NCBI RefSeq assembly: GCF_036240795.1 | Contig: NZ_CP108454.1 | Location: forward strand, 124,001-188,000 | DNA: 64,000 nucleotides | Direction of reading: 5' to 3' | Origin: Streptomyces sp. NBC_01268 | Lineage (GTDB): Bacteria; Actinomycetota; Actinomycetes; Streptomycetales; Streptomycetaceae | Shown: positions 49,436 to 56,516 of the stretch, piece by piece | Layout: every line of letters starts with the position of its first letter | Numbering within the stretch: the stretch's first letter is position 1 | Notes under the pieces: model-generated | The model's input: the letters and a program-made list of their open reading frames with translations, nothing else | What the model was told of the DNA's origin: nothing | Databases searched by the model: none | Position numbers and translations under genes: made by a program

Positions 49436-49930
49436 TCAGGACACGGAATAGAAGCGGATGGCGACTTCGGAGTCGTCGCCGCGGGCGAGACCGATGAAGA
49501 CGGTCCGGGCGAGCCAGAGATGGGCGGGGGCGTCAGTGCGGAAGACGGGGGAGGTCCGGTAGTACACGCCCGCCTCGGACACCCGCAGGACGCCGTCGTA
49601 CTGGGCAGGCACAGTGGGATCGTCCTCGTGGTAGTAGCCGCGGTTGGTGATGTCGATGACCGCTCCGTCATCGGCTTGCAGGAGGTATCGGGCATCGAGC
49701 TGATAGACCCCGCCGCGTCTGTCGCACCAGTCGCCGCCGCCGGCCAGGACAGTGCCGCGCAGACGGGGTCCGTCAACAGTGCCCCCGGTGATGGGGACGT
49801 ACTCGGTGATCTCGCCGGCGCCATGCCCGATGTGCAGGGAGGGAGCGAGGAAGACACGGACCTCGAATGCGAAGTCGAGAGCGGGCGTGAAACCCGACCC
49901 GGCGACGGTCTGCGACTCTGAGTCGATCAC
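49436..49930 (-). CDS. DUF3237-family protein
   Basis: 164 residues from GTG 49930, with ACGGAG close upstream; the longer open frame to 50200 is not protein-like. The sequence fits the DUF3237 beta-barrel family: VRVFLAPSLHIGHGAGEITEYVPITGG, a GGGDW block, VYQLDARYLLQADDGAVIDI and the ending LARTVFIGLARGD...FYSV. These ~150-residue proteins have no firmly assigned activity. No signal peptide. It stands alone upstream of the ligase remnants. Confidence 0.82.
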   Translation of the reverse strand: MIDSESQTVAGSGFTPALDFAFEVRVFLAPSLHIGHGAGEITEYVPITGGTVDGPRLRGTVLAGGGDWCDRRGGVYQLDARYLLQADDGAVIDITNRGYYHEDDPTVPAQYDGVLRVSEAGVYYRTSPVFRTDAPAHLWLARTVFIGLARGDDSEVAIRFYSVS

Positions 49931-50739
49931 GGCACTCCGTAAGGCTGCAGGGGGGCGCGGCGGTACGGCAGATACTAGGCAAGCCACACCCAAGCCGGTC
50001 AACAGCGTTGACATAACGCAGCCGGCCCGCCCAAGGCCGTTGACGGGAGTCCGTGCGGCGAGTACTCCCCTGTGCACGGTGATCGAGGAAGCGCCGCCAC
50101 GCCTCGTGGTCGTCGCCCTCAGGACGGGGGCCGGGCTCGCTGCTTGCGGAGCCGCAGCGCTGCACGGGCCGGGCTCGCCGAGGAGCCCGGGCGGGGCCAC
50201 GAGCCCCCGGGTACGGCAAGTGCTGCGGGGCCTCTGGCAGTTTCCGCTCTACCGGTGCTTGCGGACCCGCCGGTCGAAGGCCGGGGCGGCGATCCTCTGC
50301 CGCTGACGGCCGGTCCGAGACGTGCGTGCATGCCGAGGGGCGCGGGGTCGTCGGTGTAGGGGCGAGCATGCCGCAGGATCCGAGAACCGCGGTCGCCGAT
50401 CCGGATGAACTCCGAGGTCATCGCCAGGTTTCGGGGCAGATCTCGAAGGCGCGGCGGCATGCTGCTCCACCCGACGACACGGACCAGGTCTCGCATGTGG
50501 CGATGCTCTGGTGGCGAGAGGGCGACGACCTGGAGCGGGGCCAGGCTTGCCGACCTGGGCGGCGACGGGACGACGCCGGCGAGCATCGCCTCCGCGTTGG
50601 AGACGGAACGGGACATCGACGGCCTGGGCGGCTGGGCGAGGAAGTACCTGAGCCTCACCGTAAAGACGGTCAACCGCCCCAAGGACGCAAAGGCGATCGC
50701 GCTCCTGCCCCGGCTCGGGACGGCCGAGCGCTCCGCCAG
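49931..50739. other. Long intergenic region with possible gene debris
   Basis: About 810 bases without a supportable gene. Two stretches look coding-like: on the plus strand ~50545-50740, with PASIASALETERDIDGLGGW; and on the minus strand ~50330-50500, with DLVRVVGWSSMPPRLRDLP. Neither has a proper start, and I recognise neither family. The area may be the remains of deleted genes, in keeping with the broken ligases nearby. Confidence 0.4.
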
Positions 50740-51309
50740 TCAGGTCTTGTACGCCTGGAAGAGGGCGGCGAACTGCCGTAGGGCGAGGTCGACGCGCTCG
50801 CGTTCGTTGGTGGTGGCGAGGTCGAAGAGAAGGCCTCGCATGACGGCCATGACGAGGGTGGGGGTGGCCGTGTCGTCGTTCCCGGTGGCGACGTCGGCGA
50901 AGACGGTACGGAGGGGTGCGAACCAGTCGGTGATGGCCCCCGCCTGGTCCGGGTAGTTCTCGGGGTGGGCCTGCAGGTCTGCGTGGACTTCGAAGAACAG
51001 CCTGACGAGCGGTACGCGTTCGGGGGCGCTGAGCCACCTCCAGACTCCGTGCAGCCGCTCCTCGATGTCGGCGCCGCCCGGCGGCAGGTCGTTCACCAGG
51101 CGCTCGGCGTCACGACGGCGCGCCTCGGCGAGAACCGCGGACACCAACTCCTGCTTGCTGCCGAAGTCGTAGAGCAGCATCCGCGGGCTCGTACCCAGGG
51201 CCGCGGCCAGCGGACGAAGGCTCATCCCGGCCAGCCCCTCCGCGAGGACGTGGTCGGTGGCCTGCGCGAGAACGCGTTCGCGCCGGTCCGGATCGGGAGG
51301 TCGTCCCAC
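50740..51309 (-). CDS. TetR-family transcriptional regulator
   Basis: 189 residues from GTG 51309 (AAGGA 10 bp upstream; an upstream TTG at 51342 is possible). The HTH spans ~8-55: RERVLAQATDHVLAEGLAG ... LAAALGTSPRMLLYDFGSKQELV. The C-terminal ligand domain is not assignable to a substrate. It is divergent from a patatin-like gene, with a candidate operator between them. Confidence 0.87.
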   Translation of the reverse strand: MGRPPDPDRRERVLAQATDHVLAEGLAGMSLRPLAAALGTSPRMLLYDFGSKQELVSAVLAEARRRDAERLVNDLPPGGADIEERLHGVWRWLSAPERVPLVRLFFEVHADLQAHPENYPDQAGAITDWFAPLRTVFADVATGNDDTATPTLVMAVMRGLLFDLATTNERERVDLALRQFAALFQAYKT

Positions 51310-51347
51310 AGTGCGTCGTCCTTTCTCACGAGGGCTGTGCAAGTATA

Positions 51348-51363
51348 TGACACGGGCGTTTCA
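51348..51363. promoter_or_regulatory. Candidate TetR operator
   Basis: TGACACG-GG-CGTTTCA, an inverted repeat with one mismatch, sits in the short divergent gap between the TetR-type gene and the patatin gene within an AT-richer stretch (TATATGACAC). Confidence 0.55.
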
Positions 51364-51381
51364 ATAATGAATGGAGAGCCA

Positions 51382-52233
51382 ATGGACACCGACGGCACGC
51401 ACGAGCTCGACCGGGCGCTGGTTCTGGGTCCCGGCGGACGCCTTGGCACCGCGTGGACGGCCGGACTGGCCGCCGGCCTTCGCGGCTTCGGGGTCGACCT
51501 GGGTGAGGCCGACCTCATCGTGGGCACCTCGGCCGGGGCCATCGTCGGCGCGGTCATCGCCACCGGACAGGACCCCGCCCGCCTCGCCGCCGTCTCCCTC
51601 CCGCGCACTGCCGACGCTTCGTCCGCGCCGCGTCACCCCGACCCGGCGGTGATGGGCGCGGTGCTCGCCACCCTCGCCGACCCGGGCCTGGACCCCGCCG
51701 AGAAGCGTCGCCGCGTGGGCCGGATCGCCCTGGAAACGGTCGACGCGGAGGCGGACCGCCGGTTGATCGCCCAGCGTGGCGCACTGATCGGCACCGACAC
51801 ATGGCCGCGACGCCCCCTGCTGATCCCGGCCGTGGACGCCGAAAGCGGCGATCCGGTCGTGTGGGACACCGGCGCCGGAGTCCCCCTGGCGCATGCGGTC
51901 GCCGCGTCCAGCGCCTTCCCCGGGGTCGAGTCCCCCGTCGCCATCGGCGATCGCCGTTACCTGGACGGCGCCTTGCGGGCCGGTACCAACACCGACCTGG
52001 CGGGCGAGGCCCGCACCATGGTGATCGTCGCCCCACTCGCCCACCGCCGCCCTCAGCCCACACCCGATGGTGCCCACCTCCTCGCGCCCGACGCGGCCGC
52101 TGTACGCATCCTGGACGCCGAAGGAACCGGCCCGGAGGCGTGGACGGCGGCCTTCCAGGCGGGCGAGGCCCAGGCCGGAGCGGCGGCCGAGAAGTTGCGC
52201 CCGCACTGGTCCTCCGGCTCTGCACGGGACTGA
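51382..52233 (+). CDS. Patatin-like phospholipase family protein
   Basis: 283 residues from ATG 51382 (GGAG 6 bp upstream; an ATG at 51367 is in frame). Patatin core: LVLGPGGRLGTAW oxyanion region (Gly-Gly-Arg), nucleophile Ser50 in VGTSAG, and the catalytic Asp195 in LDGALRAG. No signal peptide. Shorter than and not closely similar to the patatin at 16758. Likely regulated by the divergent TetR protein. Confidence 0.87.
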   Translation: MDTDGTHELDRALVLGPGGRLGTAWTAGLAAGLRGFGVDLGEADLIVGTSAGAIVGAVIATGQDPARLAAVSLPRTADASSAPRHPDPAVMGAVLATLADPGLDPAEKRRRVGRIALETVDAEADRRLIAQRGALIGTDTWPRRPLLIPAVDAESGDPVVWDTGAGVPLAHAVAASSAFPGVESPVAIGDRRYLDGALRAGTNTDLAGEARTMVIVAPLAHRRPQPTPDGAHLLAPDAAAVRILDAEGTGPEAWTAAFQAGEAQAGAAAEKLRPHWSSGSARD

Positions 52234-52316
52234 GGGAGGTTCAGCGGCTTCGGCCGTCTCGGGGTCCATGGCGCCGAGCAGGCCGGGTGGCCGTTGAGGC
52301 GCCGCACCTTTGCCGC

Positions 52317-52781
52317 TCAGGCGCCCGTCCGCCGCACGCGTTCCCGGACAGCGGCGCGGTCGACGCCGCATCGTTCCATGAGCTCTGCCGCGGGGTCCGG
52401 CTGCTCACAGTCGAGGAGGGCCATCAGGAGGTGCTCCGGCGCGATGCGCCGGCTGCCGGCCCTCCTCGTCTCAGCCAGGGCGCGCGGGAGAACGGCACGG
52501 GCACCGGAAGTGAACGGGGTGCGCTTGCGCGAGGGCGGAATCGGAGGCCGCTCGATCCCCTGGACGTCAATGCCGACCGCGGCCAGCGCGGACCGGTCGA
52601 GGGCGTCGAGAGCGGCGCGTGCGCTCTCCAGGTCGGTTCCGAAGGCCCGGACCGATTCGGGGTCGTGGAGCACTCCCAGGAGGAGGTGCTCGGTACCGAT
52701 GCGGCGGTCGCCACGCAGCGCGGCTTCGCCCAGCGCCGAATTGACGGCCGCACGGGCGGCCGCTGCGAACTGTTCGAACAT
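52317..52781 (-). CDS. Clp N-terminal-domain protein
   Basis: 154 residues from the ATG at 52781. It contains two Clp_N repeats, RIGTEHLLLGVLHDPES and RIAPEHLLMALLDCEQPD, as in ClpA/ClpC N-domains, but no AAA+ module, so it could be a stand-alone substrate- or adaptor-binding domain. It lies 7 bp after the small HTH gene and is certainly in the same operon. Confidence 0.88.
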   Translation of the reverse strand: MFEQFAAAARAAVNSALGEAALRGDRRIGTEHLLLGVLHDPESVRAFGTDLESARAALDALDRSALAAVGIDVQGIERPPIPPSRKRTPFTSGARAVLPRALAETRRAGSRRIAPEHLLMALLDCEQPDPAAELMERCGVDRAAVRERVRRTGA

Positions 52782-52788
52782 GGTCGTC

Positions 52789-52992
52789 TCACTTCCCGTA
52801 CTTGGCGTGCACGGACTGCCGGGAGACGCCGAGGGCGTCACCGATCTGTTCCCAGGACCACCCCTGCCCCCTGGCGCGTGCGACTGCCGCCGCTTCGACC
52901 TGCTCGGCCAGCCGGTGCAGGGCGCCCACGGCCCGCAGCCCCACCGCGGGGTCATGCGACCTGAGTCGTTCCGAGAGATCTCCCGCTTCCAT
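52789..52992 (-). CDS. Small HTH DNA-binding protein
   Basis: 67 residues, with an HTH at the C-terminus (GWSWEQIGDALGVSRQSVHAKY), the type often found in front of Clp_N genes in streptomycetes. The ATG lies only a few bases downstream of a -10-like element, with no ribosome-binding site, which suggests a leaderless transcript. A perfect 16-bp inverted repeat overlaps its promoter and is its probable own operator. Confidence 0.8.
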   Translation of the reverse strand: MEAGDLSERLRSHDPAVGLRAVGALHRLAEQVEAAAVARARGQGWSWEQIGDALGVSRQSVHAKYGK

Positions 52993-52996
52993 GCTT

Positions 52997-53040
52997 GTCA
53001 GTCTGGGTTGACGTGACGCTGCTTGTCAACCCAGACTGAC
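52997..53040. promoter_or_regulatory. Perfect 16-bp inverted repeat and leaderless promoter of the HTH-ClpN operon
   Basis: GTCAGTCTGGGTTGAC (52997-53012) and its exact complement (53025-53040) flank 12 bp. On the minus strand TTGACA (53029-53024) and CAGACT (just before GACAAGC-ATG) are about 18 bp apart and are the halves of the repeat. Transcription would start at or next to the ATG. The same symmetry places TTGACG and CAGACT on the plus strand. Confidence 0.65.
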
Positions 53041-53190
53041 GCCGCGATCTCCGCGAGCGGAATGCGGTTGCCGTCCGGGTCCACCGCCTCGACAGGGACC
53101 CGAACGGACAGTCCACGGGCTCGGACCCCTCGCAGGCGACGCCACGACGGCGCACGATCTCGAAGGCCTGTTCGCACGTCCTCGGATGCG
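52998..53190 (-). pseudogene. C-terminal remnant of a VOC (glyoxalase-fold) protein
   Basis: The minus strand encodes FEIVRRRGVACEGSEPVDCP in one frame and VPVEAVDPDGNRIPLAEIAA in the next, ending in a stop at 52998-53000. DPDGNRIPLAE is the common C-terminal motif of VOC/bleomycin-resistance-type domains. A frameshift lies near 53110 and the N-terminal part is gone. It was probably the first gene of the HTH-ClpN operon; its 3' end overlaps the inverted repeat. Confidence 0.6.
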
Positions 53191-53363
53191 GGAATCAGCG
53201 GACCGGGCGACCGGCAGCGCCTCGTGGGCGTGCCGTGCTTGACCTGTCAGGCCCCCACCTGCACAGTCGGGATGCGGCGCCGTGGCAGCGCCGCATCCCT
53301 CTGTCGACCGGCTCCTCGTCCGCGGGTGGCGGACGGCCCTGACGCCCAGGAGCCACTGGTCCA
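53041..53363. other. Intergenic region with VOC remnant and hairpin
   Basis: Between the HTH operon's promoter and the GAP-family gene lie only the VOC remnant (to about 53190) and the 53269-53299 hairpin. I see no other gene in it. Confidence 0.5.
53269..53299. terminator. Perfect hairpin between the VOC remnant and the GAP-family gene
   Basis: 12-bp stem GGGATGCGGCGC with 53288-53299 and a 7-nt loop. No intact gene now ends here on either strand, so it may be the terminator of a lost plus-strand gene. Confidence 0.6.
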
Positions 53364-54008
53364 ATGGTCCTCGACCTCGTGGTGATCGGTACGGCCATCA
53401 CCCTGGGGCCTTTGCACAACAGCGCCTTCATCCTGCTGCTCTCGTCGCGGCGCGGCGTCCGTCAGGGCTTGGCGTTCCTGTTGTCCTGGCTGGCCAACCT
53501 GATCGCCGTGATCGCCGTCGTGGTGCTGTTGACCGGCGGTCAGCCACCGGCCCGCCACAGCGCGCCCTCGACCGCCGCGATCGCCGCGAAACTCGCCATC
53601 GGTCTGGCGCTGGTGCTCTACGGCGCGCACCGGCGACGCCGGCCCCCTCGCCCGCACGGCCCACCCCGCTGGGCGGCCCGGATCGACAACGCTTCCTGGG
53701 TTGCGGCAGCCGGTCTGGCGTGGCTGCTGCAGCCATGGGGACTGGTCGGCGCCGGTGCTGCGACGGCCCTTGAGGCGGACCTCTCCACCGCCGACGACTG
53801 GTTGGCGCTGGCCGGCTACTGCCTGCTGGCCAGCCTGAGCCTCATCGTCATGGAGATGTACGCGGTGTGGGCACCTGCGGCCGCGGAAGCCCGGCTGAAC
53901 GCCCTGTGGAGCTGGCTGGGCCGGCACCAAGAGCAGCTGATCATCACGCTGTCCGTCCTTGCCGGCCTGTGGCTGACGGCCGCGAGCATCTACGAGCTGG
54001 TCTCCTGA
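53364..54008 (+). CDS. GAP-family (SfLAP-like) membrane protein
   Basis: 214 residues with about six hydrophobic spans (for example FLLSWLANLIAVIAVVVLL and LALAGYCLLASLSLIVMEMY). The pattern, with an early GPLHNSAFILLL and WLL..G, resembles the GAP/Sap family, related in topology to LysE exporters and known in mycobacteria for lipid-transport roles. No partner gene is obvious. Family assignment is tentative. Confidence 0.6.
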   Translation: MVLDLVVIGTAITLGPLHNSAFILLLSSRRGVRQGLAFLLSWLANLIAVIAVVVLLTGGQPPARHSAPSTAAIAAKLAIGLALVLYGAHRRRRPPRPHGPPRWAARIDNASWVAAAGLAWLLQPWGLVGAGAATALEADLSTADDWLALAGYCLLASLSLIVMEMYAVWAPAAAEARLNALWSWLGRHQEQLIITLSVLAGLWLTAASIYELVS

Positions 54009-54098
54009 CGCAGGCGCCGGCAGCTGCGATCAGCACCCTCGACCGGCTCGGTGGTGATCCACGCGGAGCCCTGGGCGGGGAGCCACGGCGAGAAGGAC

Positions 54099-54790
54099 TC
54101 AGCTGGTGCGCCGCAGCGTCGGTGGGATCCAGTCGCCGGTGAGGGCGGGCTGCTGGGGCCAGTACAAGCGCAGGAAGACATTGAACTTCGCCGCGGGGGC
54201 GGGTAGCCGGTGGCTCTCGCGGCCGGCGCCGGGGCTGTCGTGCTGGACGTGGATGTCCAGCGAGCCGTCGGGGTTGGTCCGCATGCCGCTGAGGTCGCCG
54301 ATCGCGCAGCGGTTCAGCGCGTTGTCGGCGAAGAGCTGCCGCTCGTCATCATCGTGAGGGACCAGAATCCGTCGACGGGCGGGGTCTGAGCGGCGTCGAC
54401 GTGGAGGACGTAGGCGTGGGCGGCGCCGTCGAGAGGCCGGCCGTCGGAGTCGGTGGTGGCGTGCGGGTACAGGGCGTCGGCGTCGAGGTCGGCTCCGTAC
54501 CCGAACCGGGTGATGAGCGCGCGCTTGGCGTAGTCGGTGCCGTAGTCCCCCAGGCCTCGGTGGACGGTCCACCCGCCGGCGTCCGCGGATTCCGCCTGGG
54601 TGAGCAGATCGCGCAGGGTCTCCGGATCCGCGCCGCGCGCCCGCGTCCAGGGCGCGGAGCTCCTGGTCGGACAGGTCGTCCAGGCTCGCACCGGGTGCGA
54701 TGCCGAGTTTGGCGAGGCGGCCCAGGACGGGGGCGTCGGCGGCGGCGGGAGGGTTGTCCACCATCATCCGGTTGAGCAGGCCCCCGGCAC
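54099..54790 (-). pseudogene. Broken DUF1254/DUF1214 protein
   Basis: The C-terminal ~230 residues of a DUF1254-DUF1214 protein can be read by changing frame twice. First GRLAKLGIAPGASLDDLSDQ (to ~54635), then DYGTDYAKRALITRFGYGAD ... DGFWSLTM (to ~54345), then DDERQLFADNALNRCAIGDL to the stop at 54099. The N-terminal half is missing at about 54790. DUF1254 proteins are usually secreted and of unknown function. Confidence 0.68.
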
Positions 54791-54971
54791 CGCGAGCCCG
54801 CCGAACGGGTGACGGCGGGAGACGGCCTGCGGGCGATCCCCAAGTGGCTGCGAATGCCCAGGCCCCCGCGTGGGTCCGGTGGCGTCGTCGCGGTGCGAAG
54901 GCCGGTCGGATACGGCAGCATCGACGTGACCCTGGAATCCACGGGGAGCGGGAGAGACGGAGGTGGGCAAC

Positions 54972-55766
54972 ATGGCAGCAGGTTGGGAGCCCCGGCCCTC
55001 GGCCGACGCCGAAGGAGCCGAATGGCGGCCGGCTCTGGACGTGCCCCCGCCGGGGCGGCAGCGTCGCTGGACGGTACTGCTGCGCTGGTTGTTGCTCCTG
55101 CCGCAGTTCATCGTGGTCGCCGTGCTGTCGTTCGCCGCGTTCTTCGTCACGATGGTGGCCTGGTTCAGCGCCCTCATCCTGGGCCGTCTGCCCGAGTCGA
55201 TCGCGTCCTTCCTCCGCTCGGTCCTCGCCTACCAGACCCGGGTCTCGGCCAGTGCGTCCCTCCTCGTCGACCGATATCCGCCGTTCGCCTTCGACGCCTT
55301 CGACTACCCGGTGCGCATCGAGCTGCGCGCCACCCCGCTCAACCGGCTCGCCGTACTGTTCCGGCTGATCCTGATGATTCCAGCAGCGATCGTCAGCAGC
55401 CTCGCGCAGACCGGCTGGTTCGCGATCAGCTGGGTGTTCTGGCTGATCGGCATCGTCCTGGGCCGTCTGCCCGAGCCGGTCTTCGGTGCGACGGCGGCCG
55501 TCGTCCGGTACCGGATGCGGCTGGCGGCGTACGCCATGATGCTGACCCCGGTGTATCCCAAGGGACTCCTGGGCGACACCCCCGACCCAGCCGGGCAGCC
55601 CTCGTACTCCGCGACGCGTCCGCTCCGCCTGAGTACCGGCGCGCAGGTACTGGTCTGGCTGTTCCTGTTCCTCGGGCTCGCGGGCCATGTGACCTCGGGC
55701 TCGATCGACTACGACGACTCACGGGACGACCACACGGAGGTGTCCGCCGAAAGGGGCGCGGGGTGA
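54972..55766 (+). CDS. DUF4389-family membrane protein
   Basis: 264 residues from ATG 54972, with GGAGGTGG 6 bp upstream (GTG 54963 is the alternative). Three hydrophobic regions; two DUF4389 units can be seen, with RWLLLLPQFIVV...FSALILGRLPESI and LFRLILMIPAAIV...FWLIGIVLGRLPEPV nearly repeating each other. Function unknown. Stands alone. Confidence 0.85.
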   Translation: MAAGWEPRPSADAEGAEWRPALDVPPPGRQRRWTVLLRWLLLLPQFIVVAVLSFAAFFVTMVAWFSALILGRLPESIASFLRSVLAYQTRVSASASLLVDRYPPFAFDAFDYPVRIELRATPLNRLAVLFRLILMIPAAIVSSLAQTGWFAISWVFWLIGIVLGRLPEPVFGATAAVVRYRMRLAAYAMMLTPVYPKGLLGDTPDPAGQPSYSATRPLRLSTGAQVLVWLFLFLGLAGHVTSGSIDYDDSRDDHTEVSAERGAG

Positions 55767-55782
55767 TCGCGCCGAAGGGCCC

Positions 55783-55890
55783 CTAGGGCCTGTCGTCACA
55801 CTCCCGTCGTCGCCCGAAGGGCGGCCCCGCGGCGTCTGGAGCGCGTGCCAGGCGTCGCGGGGCCAGCGGGAGTTTGACGACAGGCCCTAG
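55783..55890. mobile_element. MITE-like 108-bp inverted-repeat element
   Basis: Terminal arms of 23 bp (55783-55805 and 55868-55890, both starting CTAGGGCCTGTCGTCA from the outside) match at 22 positions. A second, internal, inverted repeat (GGCCCCGCGGCG... against CGTCGCGGGGCC) fills most of the interior, so the whole element can extrude as a cruciform. It encodes nothing. It lies 16 bp after a stop codon and could be a mobilised or a terminator-like element. Confidence 0.65.
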
Positions 55891-55997
55891 TGCTCTGACC
55901 GGGAAGGTGCGCCGGGTTGGTGGTCGCGACGGTCGGATGTGCGGTGACGTCCGGAGGCGCGGTGGCTGAGCCTGTCCGTGTAGGCGGGCTGACCGAC

Positions 55998-56375
55998 TCA
56001 GGGGGCGGACGGCTCGATCTCCCCCGCGAAGACGATGACCTGGTCGATGAGGCTCCGTCGCAGATGGACGACGTCCGTTCCCGCCAGGCGGGGGCCTCCG
56101 TCAGGCGTGGTGAAGACCCACTGGTACCGGGCCCATTCGCCAGGCATGTCCACCGCTGAGCAGCGCACCATCGTGCCGGTCCCGGCCGGGTGGCGCCGGA
56201 TGTCCAGCACGAACCGCTCGACCGCCGCGATTCCTTCGCTGCGACCCAAAGGTCCCCAGAAGACCACGTCCGAGGTCAGGGCCTGGGAGAGCAGGGCAGT
56301 CACATAGCTGTCGTCCGAGGCGTTGAACGCGGAGATGAACGTGTCGATCGCGGAGCGTGCGGTCTCTTCCTGCAT
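55998..56375 (-). CDS. SnoaL-like (NTF2-fold) protein
   Basis: 125 residues. RSAIDTFISAFNASD, VVFWGPLGRSEGIAAVERFV and TDVVHLRRSLIDQVIVF match SnoaL-like/NTF2-like polyketide cyclase-type small proteins. No signal peptide. Members include isomerases, cyclases and many proteins of unknown role; nothing nearby shows which. Confidence 0.8.
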   Translation of the reverse strand: MQEETARSAIDTFISAFNASDDSYVTALLSQALTSDVVFWGPLGRSEGIAAVERFVLDIRRHPAGTGTMVRCSAVDMPGEWARYQWVFTTPDGGPRLAGTDVVHLRRSLIDQVIVFAGEIEPSAP

Positions 56376-56516
56376 GCCCCAGTAATACCAGCCGTTTCGC
56401 GTGCGCTCGTCCCACGAGCCGCTTTCCGGTCACGGTGAACCACCCTGGTCGCATCGTCGGCCGGGGCGGCCCGGCGACCCGCTGAAGTCCCCCCCCGGCA
56501 CGTGTGCTGATACGGG

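Noticed and set aside
52997..53040. Transcription terminator
   Set aside because: The stem lies at -35/-10 spacing directly before an ATG, has a 12-nt loop and no T-run, so an operator and promoter fit better.
55891..55995. Possible insertion-sequence end (TGCTCTGACCGGGAAGG)
   Set aside because: It follows the MITE-like element, but I found no matching partner repeat or transposase in the window.
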